A stretch of 57,941 nt of DNA from a virus (IMGVR_UViG_3300050821_003306:1-57941); one strand, 5' to 3'; positions 46,870-55,757 are shown, counted from the stretch's first letter. Translations and numbers: made by a program. The notes: generated from the letters alone by a model not told the origin.

Positions 46870-47046
46870 ATGAAGGCATTAGAAAGTAGAATTCTAATCG
46901 GTTTCGCATTCGTAGCGATCATGTTTGGTGTGCTCTCGCTCGGGAGCATCCTACATCACATGAAGAGATGCGATTGCGGGGCGATCTGTCAGAAACAGTT
47001 TAGTTGTGGGCTGAAAGAGTGCCCGACCGGAGTTCAGCATGAGTAG
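46870..47046 (+). CDS. 58-residue membrane protein with Cys-rich tail
   Basis: ATG with TGAGGA upstream; hydrophobic helix (ILIGFAFVAIMFGVLSLGSI) and six cysteines in the 25-residue tail, starting CDCGAIC. Overlaps the next gene by ATGAGTAG. Possible zinc-binding or disulphide tail. Confidence 0.55.
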   Translation: MKALESRILIGFAFVAIMFGVLSLGSILHHMKRCDCGAICQKQFSCGLKECPTGVQHE

Positions 47047-47608
47047 ATATGAACGCGAAGTTGAAGATAGATTAATTAAAAAGGGTTTCCTTGTTTTGAA
47101 AAACGGCTACCCCGATTTAATGGCGTTTCGTAGAAAGAAAGGTAAGATCGTAGATTTTATTTTTGTAGAAGTAAAGGGGCGTGGAGATGTTCTTAAACTC
47201 CATCAACAGAAAACTCACGATATTTTAAAAGAATTAGGATTTGCTGTAGTAGTTGATTATGAGGAAGACCCGAGAAAATACTGGCGTCAGGCGCAGCAAA
47301 AACATCGTTTGAAAAATTTTGTACCGTCCTCTAAGACTATTTCGAAAATTGTAAGAATATTACCGGAGATGACAGACCCGAATCGTAGAAAAGCATCAGC
47401 GCGGTACGCCGTGAAATGGGCGGAAGACAATCTCCCTACTCTGACTTCGAAACAATATCAAGTTTTGATGTCGTCTAAAACTATGAGTAATGAAGAGATC
47501 GCCAAAAAGTTTAACATCTCGATTCAGACAGTTAAAAATCATTTATCAAATTCTTATGTTAAAATACGTATTTTCAATGAATTAGAGAAAAATCGAGATA
47601 AGACTTGA
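47039..47608 (+). CDS. PD-(D/E)XK nuclease fused to LuxR-type HTH
   Basis: 189 residues. N-terminal VRR-NUC/restriction-like core: KNGYPDLMAFR (PD) and FIFVEVKGRGDVLKLHQQKT (ExK). C-terminal residues about 135-180 are a GerE/LuxR HTH: LTSKQYQVLMSSKTMSNEEI then KKFNISIQTVKNHLSN. A nuclease joined to a DNA-binding domain of a transcription regulator is unusual. Confidence 0.7.
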   Translation: MSRYEREVEDRLIKKGFLVLKNGYPDLMAFRRKKGKIVDFIFVEVKGRGDVLKLHQQKTHDILKELGFAVVVDYEEDPRKYWRQAQQKHRLKNFVPSSKTISKIVRILPEMTDPNRRKASARYAVKWAEDNLPTLTSKQYQVLMSSKTMSNEEIAKKFNISIQTVKNHLSNSYVKIRIFNELEKNRDKT

Positions 47609-47642
47609 CAGGTAGTACCAAACTAAAGTACTATAGGTACTA
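47605..47642 (+). promoter_or_regulatory. Promoter with GTAGTACC/GGTACTAC operator
   Basis: TTGACA (47605-47610), 18-nt spacer, TACTAT (47629-47634). GTAGTACC and GGTACTAC form an 8-bp perfect inverted repeat that covers the spacer and -10, the layout of a repressor site. Confidence 0.65.
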
Positions 47643-47659
47643 CCCACAGGAGACCGAGA

Positions 47660-48865
47660 ATGACCTTCGTACCGCTGTATGACCTAGAATCACTGAATGA
47701 GCAGCAACGTCAAGATTACATTCGTAATGTTTGTGCCCACATGGGCGTGCCGCCAGAGCTTAATCTCGTAATGCTGACTTATTTGGACGAGGACGGCGAT
47801 GGCCCCCGTCGTTTAGTAGCCTACGCGAAGCGAGGCGCGACCGAGATCATTCGAAACAATCGCGGAATCAACATCACCGATCTCACCAATAAAGAGATTG
47901 GCGGGTCTATCGTATTCACTGCGACCGCTAAGGATAACACCGGACGCCAGGAGATGTCAACCGGGTCCAAATGGATTAAGGACCTGACTGGAAAAGACTT
48001 GGACGATGCGATTATGACATCGCAAACTAGAGCGTGCCGTCGTGTTACGTTGCAATTCGTCGGTGCCGGAGTTTTGGATGAATCTGAAGTGAATCCGAGT
48101 CGCCCAGTTGCAACGAAGGAAACTGCATTTACGGGTATGGCTGTTGCACCGCAACCTACTGTGCAACCAAGCAGTGAACCTGGAAAAGATGTTACCGCGA
48201 TAGCGACAACCGTAATCGATCATGTAGCGGGAACTGTCGTACATGAAACTGTAGCGGAAGAGTTTTCAAAAGAACAAGAAAAGCTTCGTCAAGATGCAAT
48301 TGCTCAATTGAACGCGAAGTTTGCACCGCCAGTAGAATCAGCACCAGCCGAAGAACCAAAAAAGCGTAAATACACTCGTAAAGCTCGGGTCGATCTAGGG
48401 CCGTCTGAGCCGCCTGTGAAAGCTTCGACAGTATTCCAAGTACCAGTCGAAACTCTGCCTGCAACTATTACAGTTCCTGCGCATGTGGGTACCCATGTTG
48501 AACTAGTTCAGACACCAGTTCCAGGAACCGCTGTTCAAGCTCTGCCGCAGATTATAATGGTTCCACCGTCAGCACCAGTTGCGACCGGAAAGCCACGATT
48601 GTCTCCTGAGCAGGTGAAGCCGTATCGCCAGCGTCAATTTAAATTTGTAAATGAATTGGAGGAAAACGGATTCTTGCCAAAGGAAGGAATGGGCAATCAG
48701 GATAAGATGAGAGCGTTTGCCGGAATCATGTTCTCGGAAGTCACCAATTTCAATGAGCTAACAGCCGATCAGTGGGAAAAGTACTTGACTACGATTGAGA
48801 CGAAGTTGAAGACGGTCGGAGCGAAGGAAACAATCAAGTATATTGAGGAGGCAATCGGACTGTGA
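47660..48865 (+). CDS. Recombination-associated phage protein (RecT-like class)
   Basis: 401 residues. ARGATEIIRNNRGINI-like and LDDAIMTSQTRACRRVTLQF segments resemble a widespread phage protein found with recombinases and single-strand annealing proteins; the family is not certain. The C-terminal 230 residues are low complexity (Pro/Val/Thr/Lys) with an acidic to basic shift, then a helical end. It has its own operator-bearing promoter and is followed by helicase and nuclease genes. Confidence 0.5.
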   Translation: MTFVPLYDLESLNEQQRQDYIRNVCAHMGVPPELNLVMLTYLDEDGDGPRRLVAYAKRGATEIIRNNRGINITDLTNKEIGGSIVFTATAKDNTGRQEMSTGSKWIKDLTGKDLDDAIMTSQTRACRRVTLQFVGAGVLDESEVNPSRPVATKETAFTGMAVAPQPTVQPSSEPGKDVTAIATTVIDHVAGTVVHETVAEEFSKEQEKLRQDAIAQLNAKFAPPVESAPAEEPKKRKYTRKARVDLGPSEPPVKASTVFQVPVETLPATITVPAHVGTHVELVQTPVPGTAVQALPQIIMVPPSAPVATGKPRLSPEQVKPYRQRQFKFVNELEENGFLPKEGMGNQDKMRAFAGIMFSEVTNFNELTADQWEKYLTTIETKLKTVGAKETIKYIEEAIGL

Positions 48866-49083
48866 TTACTAAAATTTTCTTTCGCCGCACTCAAATTGAT
48901 AACAAACCGACGATCACTTTAATTTCTGATGACGGTTCTGTGAAGACTTTCAATATTTCGGAAACGGAATATGAATTCTACGTCCCGGAGACGAATCAGT
49001 TTCATGGTGAAAATCTCCAAGAAGGGATAATTTGGGAGAAACCTCTATCGGCTAATCTTAAAGGCGAGCTTCACAGGACATGA
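48862..49083 (+). CDS. Small protein
   Basis: 73 residues from a GTG overlapping the previous stop. Beta-rich. Coupled to the helicase gene by overlap. Unknown. Confidence 0.55.
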   Translation: MITKIFFRRTQIDNKPTITLISDDGSVKTFNISETEYEFYVPETNQFHGENLQEGIIWEKPLSANLKGELHRT

Positions 49084-50756
49084 TTCTTAATGAACAGCAA
49101 CAGGCGGTTGTAAATGCTATTGACGGGGTGTGGGTGGTGGTCGCTGGGCCTGGGTCTGGTAAGACCACCGTCCTACTCGAACGGTATCTGAACATGTTGA
49201 CCAAGGGTGTTCAAATGAAGGATACCCTTAATCTAACCTTCACGAGCGCCGCTGCCGAGGAGATGTGCCGCCGAATAGGAATTTTAAAAGCAGAATCCAT
49301 TTTTAGAACATTTCATTCATTCGCCCTAGACTTATTAAAGCGAGAACGTCGTTGGGTTCCATTTCAGATGACCGACACAATTATTCCTGTGCGCGGAGAA
49401 GACTATCAGTTGTTGTTCGAATTGGTAGATATTTATAAGCGATCAGGGGTGACAAATTTCCGCACTCTCCAGGGAAAGATTTCTGAATGGAAGCGAAGCT
49501 CGATTGAGCCGGAACAAGCGATGCAGGATTCAGTCGGAACCGAGTACTACTTCGCGTTGGCGTATGAAGATTACGAAAAGAAATGTCGAGAACGTGGGTG
49601 GCTGGACTTCGATAGTCTAATGAGAGAAGCGGTTAAGTTATTGGAGAGAAATGATGAAGTACGAGAACGGAACAAACGAAAATATATTTCTGTGGACGAG
49701 TGCCAAGATACCGATATTACACAGTTTAGATTACTTCAACTCCTCTTCGGGGGAAATATCCTCGTCGTGGGCGACGAGAATCAACTTATCTATGAATGGC
49801 GATCTGCTCAGCCTGGTAATCTCACCAACTTTTCACAGGCTTTCCCAGGAGCAAAAACGCTTTATCTCGGAAAGAATTACCGAAGTACTGCTTCACTCGT
49901 AAACTTTTTCAAAGAGATTCTTCCTGTCGATAACGGATTGGCGTCTCACATGTCCACAGACAACCAGTTCGGTGTAGACCCCGTTCTCATAAAATACCCG
50001 GATACAGATATAGAAGTTCGCAGGGTGCTCGATGAAGCGATCAAAGACCCGGAAAATTCAGTTATCATCGCCAGAACAAATCGACAGTTGTTCGATGTTC
50101 AGCGTTTGGCGGCGTCCAAGAACATCAAATACAAGAACCTCGGCAAGAAAGATTTCTGGGAGCAGAATGAAGTTAAAGCTCTTCTCAATTTGGCTAAAGA
50201 TGTGAGCCAGCACACAAATGCAGGGCAGGCGCTGCGAGAAATCATCCAAGATCATAATCTATACAATCGGTACCGCAACACCGGAGACCCGATGAACTCC
50301 GACCCGATTGAGAACTTGAATAACGTTGCGAAGTTGGCCGCTCAGAAGGCTATGAATGTCAATGAGTTTCTAACATATATCCGAAAGCTGACATACGGAA
50401 GAAAGAGCCACAAAGAGAAAGATTTGATGTTGGCGACGGTCCACCAGGCGAAGGGCCGAGAATGGAAGAATGTATTTCTTATCGGCGCAGAACAGGGATT
50501 GATGCCACACAAAAATGGTGAGCTACCAGAAGAAAAGAGAATCTTCTTTGTAGCATGCAGCCGGGCAGCAGAGAATTTGCAAATCAGTTGGTCGGGGAAC
50601 CGTAGCATGTTTCTTGAAAATAAGCCGTTCAAAATCTATGAACCCGAGTTACGAGACGTATTCAGTCACGACCCGGTAGAGGGGAGCGATGGCACATCTG
50701 TACATCAACAGCAGGGGAACGCCATGGAAGAAGCACAGCTACTCAGCGGGGAATGA
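49080..50756 (+). CDS. UvrD/Rep-type superfamily 1 helicase
   Basis: 558 residues. Q motif LNEQQQAVVNA, Walker A AGPGSGKTTVL (about 22-32), Walker B SVDECQDTDI (about 200), GDENQLIYEWR, and motif VI region FFVACSRAAENL. A DNA helicase for repair or recombination. Confidence 0.9.
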   Translation: MILNEQQQAVVNAIDGVWVVVAGPGSGKTTVLLERYLNMLTKGVQMKDTLNLTFTSAAAEEMCRRIGILKAESIFRTFHSFALDLLKRERRWVPFQMTDTIIPVRGEDYQLLFELVDIYKRSGVTNFRTLQGKISEWKRSSIEPEQAMQDSVGTEYYFALAYEDYEKKCRERGWLDFDSLMREAVKLLERNDEVRERNKRKYISVDECQDTDITQFRLLQLLFGGNILVVGDENQLIYEWRSAQPGNLTNFSQAFPGAKTLYLGKNYRSTASLVNFFKEILPVDNGLASHMSTDNQFGVDPVLIKYPDTDIEVRRVLDEAIKDPENSVIIARTNRQLFDVQRLAASKNIKYKNLGKKDFWEQNEVKALLNLAKDVSQHTNAGQALREIIQDHNLYNRYRNTGDPMNSDPIENLNNVAKLAAQKAMNVNEFLTYIRKLTYGRKSHKEKDLMLATVHQAKGREWKNVFLIGAEQGLMPHKNGELPEEKRIFFVACSRAAENLQISWSGNRSMFLENKPFKIYEPELRDVFSHDPVEGSDGTSVHQQQGNAMEEAQLLSGE

Positions 50757-51879
50757 TTTCGATCAATCGCCCTACAAATATTATCTGCGCCGAGTTTTAG
50801 GTTGGAAAGAACGAGACAACAAAGCCCGATTCCTGTTCGGAAAGGCCCTGGAGGAGTCAATCCAATTCCACCACGATCACAACGGTCAGGGAGCGGTAGA
50901 GGATTTCAAGCGTCGTTGGGCGCAACATCAGGCCAATGGGAATATCACCTACACCGCAGTAGAAAAAGACTGGCAGACATGTTTGCAAATAGGTACAGAT
51001 ATGGTGCGTTTGTACATCGCATTGCAGCCATTTCTTCCAATCCCATTAGGCGGTAATTCCGTTTTTCAAAGAGAGTACGCGAAGGAGGTCTTTCCGAATG
51101 ACCCAAATTACGGAGGTATTGAAGACGCTGGGAAGTTGGATATCGTTTGCTACGTTGACCCTGTTCATCCTCGACTTGCGAAGTCGAATTGGAAGAAAGA
51201 AGACGGAGTTCGACCGCTCATCGTTGATATCAAAACTAGCGCGGTGGATTTCCCAGAGCAGCCCGGCATGGCTGCGTTTGACAGCCAACTTCGTAGGTAT
51301 TCGTGGTTATCAGGAATCAGAGATGTGTCGTTACTGTGGTTTAAGAAATCCGGTTTGGGCTACAAGAAGGGCTATTCCGCAACCTTTATCGAATCAGTCG
51401 GACAATATGTCGTCGGACAGGAATGCGTGATTGCTAAGGTTGAGAACGATCACGCTTGGGTTGTGTTTAATGACTTCATGGTAGATGAGATGGATAAGGC
51501 ACAGGGAAAGAAGGGAGATCGACTTGATACAACCGATGAAGCAAAGCGCCGAGTTTTAGATTGGTTAGAACACAATGCTACATATACCCCGTTGGCGAAA
51601 TTGACTCGGCAAAGATTGCAATTTAATACCGGGCGTGTTTCAGAACAGTCAGCGGAAGATGCAGGACGAATTGCGGCCCGTCAGATTATTCAGATTGTAA
51701 ATGCATGGAATAGTAGACAGTGGCCTAACACGTTTGGTATTCGTTACCCGAAAGACGACCGTAACGATTCTTATTTTAGGGCGTTCATCCTGGGAGACGA
51801 GACCTACAAGCAACAGAATTTCATCAAATCAGATGAACAGACATTTGATGATCTATTCCGAGAGGATGACATACAGTGA
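50689..51879 (+). CDS. RecB/Cas4-like PD-(D/E)XK nuclease
   Basis: 396 residues. Begins inside the helicase gene by 68 bases. DAGKLDIVCYVD (D) and PLIVDIKTSAVDF (D-x-K) are the PD-(D/E)XK core at about 145-185, with N-terminal Cys-free helical part and C-terminal QTFDDLFRED. With the helicase it resembles an AddAB-type helicase-nuclease pair. Confidence 0.8.
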   Translation: MAHLYINSRGTPWKKHSYSAGNDFDQSPYKYYLRRVLGWKERDNKARFLFGKALEESIQFHHDHNGQGAVEDFKRRWAQHQANGNITYTAVEKDWQTCLQIGTDMVRLYIALQPFLPIPLGGNSVFQREYAKEVFPNDPNYGGIEDAGKLDIVCYVDPVHPRLAKSNWKKEDGVRPLIVDIKTSAVDFPEQPGMAAFDSQLRRYSWLSGIRDVSLLWFKKSGLGYKKGYSATFIESVGQYVVGQECVIAKVENDHAWVVFNDFMVDEMDKAQGKKGDRLDTTDEAKRRVLDWLEHNATYTPLAKLTRQRLQFNTGRVSEQSAEDAGRIAARQIIQIVNAWNSRQWPNTFGIRYPKDDRNDSYFRAFILGDETYKQQNFIKSDEQTFDDLFREDDIQ

Positions 51880-52127
51880 AGACCAACATATTTGTACGAA
51901 AAGAAAACGGTGGATGGAAATCGGTCGGCTTGTCCGAAGGTGAGGGCGACGGCGGACTAGAGGATATCTTAATCCAACAGATGGATGAAACAAAGATGAC
52001 TCGTGAACAGATTATAGTTTCTCGCTTTCACATCTTTTTAGGGAATCAGAGATTGAACATAGAGAAATTGTTAGCTCTACCGAAAGAGGAGCAAGATAGA
52101 TTGAGGAGAGAATTTCTAGGAGAATAA
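51876..52127 (+). CDS. Small acidic protein
   Basis: 83 residues from a GTG (GTGA overlap). Beta start (NIFVRKENGGWKSVGL), then helices. Unknown. Confidence 0.55.
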   Translation: MKTNIFVRKENGGWKSVGLSEGEGDGGLEDILIQQMDETKMTREQIIVSRFHIFLGNQRLNIEKLLALPKEEQDRLRREFLGE

Positions 52128-52571
52128 TTGGCATTAGATTCGCATGCGTATCTTAGAAAGTCATTCGACGGCAAAGAAGGCATCGTAAGCGGTGGTCACG
52201 GAATCATAAAAACCGCAGGCGCTACTATACACGCCGAAAGAATGAAAAGGATACCCGTGTGGGCGCTTGATGACCAGAAAATAAAGCAATACATACATCT
52301 CCGCTTTCCAAAAGCCGCTACGAACTCGGAACAGCGTAAGTTGGCAGAACGGATGGTTAGAATCATCTACTTATACTACAGAGTAGGGGCAACTGAAGCG
52401 GCTATCGCGGAAGAGCTTAAGATTACGGGTCCAGCGGTCAAATTTGTGATCTTTCGCCTGAACAGGGCAATGAAAAGCCCTTTAAAGCCGTCTCACAGGC
52501 CTAAGAAAAAGGGCGCAACTATACAAGCCACTGGTGGGACCAGCGGCGACGATAGCCATATAACCCTCTAA
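52128..52571 (+). CDS. HTH protein resembling sigma region 4
   Basis: 147 residues from a TTG directly after the previous stop. Residues about 80-118 (IYLYYRVGATEAAIAEELKI then TGPAVKFVIFRLNRAM) read as a helix-turn-helix of the sigma70 region 4 type. Basic tail with a GGGCGCAACT repeat copy in the DNA (52508). May regulate late or middle transcription. Confidence 0.55.
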   Translation: MALDSHAYLRKSFDGKEGIVSGGHGIIKTAGATIHAERMKRIPVWALDDQKIKQYIHLRFPKAATNSEQRKLAERMVRIIYLYYRVGATEAAIAEELKITGPAVKFVIFRLNRAMKSPLKPSHRPKKKGATIQATGGTSGDDSHITL

Positions 52572-52596
52572 TATTTCACGTGAACACAAGGGAGAT

Positions 52597-53235
52597 ATGG
52601 AAATTAAGAAAATTCTGGTGCATACCTGTTTTCAGCACCGGAAAGGAATGGGAGCAGACACACCGCTATCCCCAAAGAAGTGCCGCTGCCGTCAGTATAT
52701 ATCTGTTGCGGACGCCGCGAAAGAAGTCAGCCTGGGCATCGCCCAGTATGTCCGTACGGTAGATAAGATCGTTCAAGCCGACCAGGATTGTCTCATCTGT
52801 GGCGGAGTGGACAAGCTCAAGAAAGCCTGCCAGTGGTGCAAAGGGACGGGTATTGTAAGAGCCGGGGTCCATATCAAGGTCGATGGTGAAGACATCATCC
52901 GTACTGTATCTACAGACGGAAAGCGAAACACTCTGACTGATAAAGTTAAGAAAGCTCCAACAATTGAAAGTAATCACATCCTTCGTGGATTGGGAATTCT
53001 TGCAGGGAATCAAGACGCATCCCGTGATCGATGGGATGAGTATGAGTTGTTAACTCTAAAGGAACGAATTCGTTTGCTGGTTAAAAATCAAATTAGTTCA
53101 GATGAATTCGACAATCAATGGCGTTCTTGGTTAACTGATACAGAAAAACCGTTTCCGCTACCGCTGAGATCAGAACCGAAAGATGATCTGCAAACGGGAA
53201 CAGGTCGTAGATATGATTATGGGAGACCAGTATGA
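52597..53235 (+). CDS. Protein with DnaJ-like zinc-binding motif
   Basis: 212 residues, SD GGGAG. CRCRQ, CLICGG and CQWCKGTGIV resemble DnaJ-type zinc fingers (CxxCxGxG). The rest is charged and helical. Unknown function; a scaffold or nucleic-acid contact is possible. Confidence 0.55.
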   Translation: MEIKKILVHTCFQHRKGMGADTPLSPKKCRCRQYISVADAAKEVSLGIAQYVRTVDKIVQADQDCLICGGVDKLKKACQWCKGTGIVRAGVHIKVDGEDIIRTVSTDGKRNTLTDKVKKAPTIESNHILRGLGILAGNQDASRDRWDEYELLTLKERIRLLVKNQISSDEFDNQWRSWLTDTEKPFPLPLRSEPKDDLQTGTGRRYDYGRPV

Positions 53236-53426
53236 TGTTCATAACTCGTTGGAAAGCGAAACGGGAATTGAAGAAAAGTATAAAGATCGTTGAAAAGATG
53301 TGCGATGAAATGCCTAATTCCTTTTTCAAAGGTCTCATAGCCAATGCAGACGGTACATTTGTAGAACCGATTGAAGCTCGAAATATTCTAATGCATGCAG
53401 TTTTTCGAATGAAGCGTGAACTGTGA
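53232..53426 (+). CDS. Small basic protein
   Basis: 64 residues, ATGA overlap, basic helix at the start (RWKAKRELKKSIKIV). Unknown. Confidence 0.55.
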   Translation: MMFITRWKAKRELKKSIKIVEKMCDEMPNSFFKGLIANADGTFVEPIEARNILMHAVFRMKREL

Positions 53427-53758
53427 ATAAACAACAATTTCTATTGATAAAGTTAGCCGAAGAGTGCGCCGAAGTTTCGCAGCGAGCACTGAAGCAAATT
53501 CAGTTCGGAAAAGATGAAAGACAAAAAGATCACGCTCCGGTCGCTGGAATTCAGGCGGAGTCTAAATCAAATTCAGAGCGTTTGAGAGACGAGATTTTAG
53601 ATTTTAGTGTGATGGTTCATTTGCTCCAGAAAGAATCAGAAATCACAGCTTGGACTAACAGAGAATTTAGAGAAGCTAAGAAAAAGAAATTGGAAAAACT
53701 TCAGAAATTTTTGGATTTATCAGCATCACTCGGGGAACTACCGGAGATCAAGCTGTGA
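53423..53758 (+). CDS. MazG-like nucleotide pyrophosphohydrolase 2
   Basis: 111 residues from a GTG. LIKLAEECAEVSQRALKQIQ and RLRDEILDFSVMVHLL give the EExxE/ExxxD pattern, distinct from the 44029 protein. A second house-cleaning NTPase. Confidence 0.75.
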   Translation: MNKQQFLLIKLAEECAEVSQRALKQIQFGKDERQKDHAPVAGIQAESKSNSERLRDEILDFSVMVHLLQKESEITAWTNREFREAKKKKLEKLQKFLDLSASLGELPEIKL

Positions 53759-54141
53759 GCAATAAAGGAAAGAAAATTCTTTCACATGGCCTTTCAGGAA
53801 CTCCTGAATATAATGCTTGGAAAAATGCTAGAGTTAGATGTACAAGTCCGAAAGACGCAGGATATAAACAATACGGCGGAAGAGGAATCCTCATGTATGA
53901 GGGTTGGCTTAACGACCCACTTGCGTTTATTAGGCATGTAGGAAAGAAACCAACAAGTAAGCACTGGTTAGAAAGAAAAAATAATAACAAAGGCTACGTG
54001 CCGGGGAATGTGAGATGGGCAACGAGAAGTCAGAATTTATCGAACCGCAGAAAATACAAGGCGCTGGAGAATTTCTCGAACCAGGAACTTTTAACAGAAT
54101 GCAGGAAGCGCGGCTTACTGCAGGCCAACAAGCAGCGTTAG
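53755..54141 (+). CDS. Homing endonuclease-associated (AP2/HNH-type) protein
   Basis: 128 residues from a GTG (GTGA overlap). GTPEYNAWKNARVRC, YGGRGILMYEGW, LERKNNNKGYVPGNVRWAT and SQNLSNRRK are the pattern of a common phage mobile-gene protein, often labelled HNH or AP2-like. It overlaps the next gene by 127 bases, which suggests insertion at that junction. Confidence 0.7.
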   Translation: MSNKGKKILSHGLSGTPEYNAWKNARVRCTSPKDAGYKQYGGRGILMYEGWLNDPLAFIRHVGKKPTSKHWLERKNNNKGYVPGNVRWATRSQNLSNRRKYKALENFSNQELLTECRKRGLLQANKQR

Positions 54142-54596
54142 ATGCTCTTAAAGAGATACGCGCTCGATCTTTTTCTGGGCGACACCCGGAATTAGGTCGA
54201 ATGATTAATTGTCAGGTCTGCGACCGCCGTCATCGTGAGTCTGAACATCACGAACAGAAATTTACAACACGCTGGACGGTCGTGGACGGTAAGAAAGTTT
54301 ACACCGATGAACAATTAATCGCTGGGAAAACCCCTGAAACAGAAACAGTTATCGAAGAAAAGAAAGTTCGACTAACTGTCGGTGCATCGGTTTTCAAAGG
54401 AAAGCGTAAACATCCGCCCTTGAACAAACGATCAAATGAGTTCGTTCAGTTGGTGCGTTATCTACTCCCGGACGAATACACCCATGAAGAACTAGAAGAC
54501 GCCCGTCGCCAGATCAAAGCATTTCTAGCGAAGAAGTATGGTCGTTATGGATTCCTGCCGCCGTTGTGGCAAGTTCGAAAACAAAAGAGGAAATAA
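54015..54596 (+). CDS. Unknown protein
   Basis: 193 residues from ATG at 54015; ATG 54099 is a possible shorter start that would shrink the overlap with the mobile gene. A CQVCDRRHRE segment suggests a metal site, the rest is charged and helical. Unknown. Confidence 0.6.
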   Translation: MGNEKSEFIEPQKIQGAGEFLEPGTFNRMQEARLTAGQQAALDALKEIRARSFSGRHPELGRMINCQVCDRRHRESEHHEQKFTTRWTVVDGKKVYTDEQLIAGKTPETETVIEEKKVRLTVGASVFKGKRKHPPLNKRSNEFVQLVRYLLPDEYTHEELEDARRQIKAFLAKKYGRYGFLPPLWQVRKQKRK

Positions 54597-55501
54597 TGGA
54601 TATCATCTACTCGCACGGCCACTGTCCAGACGGATTCACCGCAGCATTAATCGCTAAACGTCGTTACCCGGAAGCCGAGGTTATCTTTCTCGATCACGGG
54701 GCAGATCACACTACAGCCTTAAGTAAAGCTATATTCAAAGATGTTTTGATGTTAGATTTCAGTCTTCGAACTCGCGAAGAAAACGATTCGTTAGCAGAGA
54801 GAACGCATTCATTTCGTATCCTGGACCATCACAAGACCGCTGAAGCTGTTCTCAAAGACGCACCGTATGCCGTGTTCGATATGAAACGTAGCGGGGCCGG
54901 ACTGACGTGGGACTATCTTTTCGGGAAAGATGCGAAACAGGAATTAACGGTCGAAAACGATTATTTTACTTATCCGCTTCCAAAAGATCGTCCGTGGTAC
55001 GTAGACTATGTTGAAGACCGCGATCTTTGGAATTGGAAATTGCCGAGATCAAAGGAAGTCTGCGCCTATCTCGGAACTCTTCCGTTAGAGTTTGAAGCCT
55101 GGAAACATCTCGACGGTACGGACTGGTTAAGCGCGGCGAACCAAGGTACTGGAGCGTTGGCACATATCGATCACTATGTTCGTGAAGCTGTAAAACAGGC
55201 TCAAATAGGCACGATAGGTGGGGCGTCAATTGCTGTTTTAAATGTTCCGTATTTGAATTGTTCAGAGATAGGAGATGAACTCGCAAAAACCACTAATTTT
55301 GGTTTAACGTGGTTTGAGCGTGGTGACGGTATGATTCAGTTCTCGCTTCGAAGCATAGGTGATTTTGATGTTAGTGAGGTAGCAAAGAAAATGGGCGGAG
55401 GCGGACACAAAAACGCAGCCGGATTTCAATTGACGGTACCCCAGGGACGGGCATTGATCGACTCTATTCTTGGCCGAAAAGAAGACTTGACTTCATATTA
55501 A
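54596..55501 (+). CDS. DHH phosphoesterase (nanoRNase/oligoribonuclease-like)
   Basis: 301 residues from ATG at 54596 (TAATG). Motifs: YSHGHCPDGFTAA, VLMLDFS, FRILDHHKTAE (DHH) and the DHHA1 end GGGGHKNAAGF. This family includes NrnA, which degrades short RNAs, and RecJ-type DNA exonucleases. Small size favours the NrnA group. Directly upstream of two Y RNAs and ro60, so it may be the nuclease of that RNA module. Its last codons contain the promoter at 55487. Confidence 0.8.
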   Translation: MDIIYSHGHCPDGFTAALIAKRRYPEAEVIFLDHGADHTTALSKAIFKDVLMLDFSLRTREENDSLAERTHSFRILDHHKTAEAVLKDAPYAVFDMKRSGAGLTWDYLFGKDAKQELTVENDYFTYPLPKDRPWYVDYVEDRDLWNWKLPRSKEVCAYLGTLPLEFEAWKHLDGTDWLSAANQGTGALAHIDHYVREAVKQAQIGTIGGASIAVLNVPYLNCSEIGDELAKTTNFGLTWFERGDGMIQFSLRSIGDFDVSEVAKKMGGGGHKNAAGFQLTVPQGRALIDSILGRKEDLTSY

Positions 55502-55515
55502 AATAGGTTTAGTAT
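55487..55515 (+). promoter_or_regulatory. Promoter of the Y RNA/ro60 unit
   Basis: TTGACT (55487-55492), 17-nt spacer, TAGTAT (55510-55515), predicted start near 55522, four bases before the first Y RNA stem. Confidence 0.65.
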
Positions 55516-55525
55516 CGTTTTGAAC

Positions 55526-55592
55526 GAGGGATGCCGTAGCTCCGGGTTACTTCTACCATAATGAAAACACCTGAAGCGTTTGTTGCTCCCTC
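55526..55592 (+). ncRNA. Y RNA 4 (minimal, no tRNA-like domain)
   Basis: 67 nt. Lower stem GAGGGA/TCCCTC; TGCCGTA, upper strand GCTCCG pairing with TGAAGC (one mismatch, one G-U), GGTTACTTC; 3' motif TGTTGC. Followed by ATAATTTTT, a terminator- or processing-like run. Only the Ro60-binding part is present. Confidence 0.7.
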
Positions 55593-55600
55593 ATAATTTT

Positions 55601-55742
55601 TGCGGATGCCGTAGATTTGAGTTACTTCGCTAACTAAAATCTCGAAAGAGATTCTAGCGGGAGCCTGATGGAGGCGTACGGGATAAAACTCGTGAGAGGT
55701 TCGACTCCTCCCTACAATTCTTAAATCGAATGTCGCTCCGCA
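55601..55742 (+). ncRNA. Y RNA 5 (YrlA-like, with tRNA-like domain)
   Basis: 142 nt. Lower stem TGCGGA/TCCGCA; TGCCGTA, upper strand GATTTG pairing with TAAATC, AGTTACTTC; 3' motif TGTCGC. The interior has hairpin ATCTC-GAAA-GAGAT, a D-like arm GCCT-GATGG-AGGC, ACGGG/CTCGT, and a T-arm GAGG-TTCGACT-CCTC. The 3' end lies 15 bases before ro60, so it may also be the ro60 leader. Confidence 0.75.
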
Positions 55743-55757
55743 CTTAAAGGAAATAAT

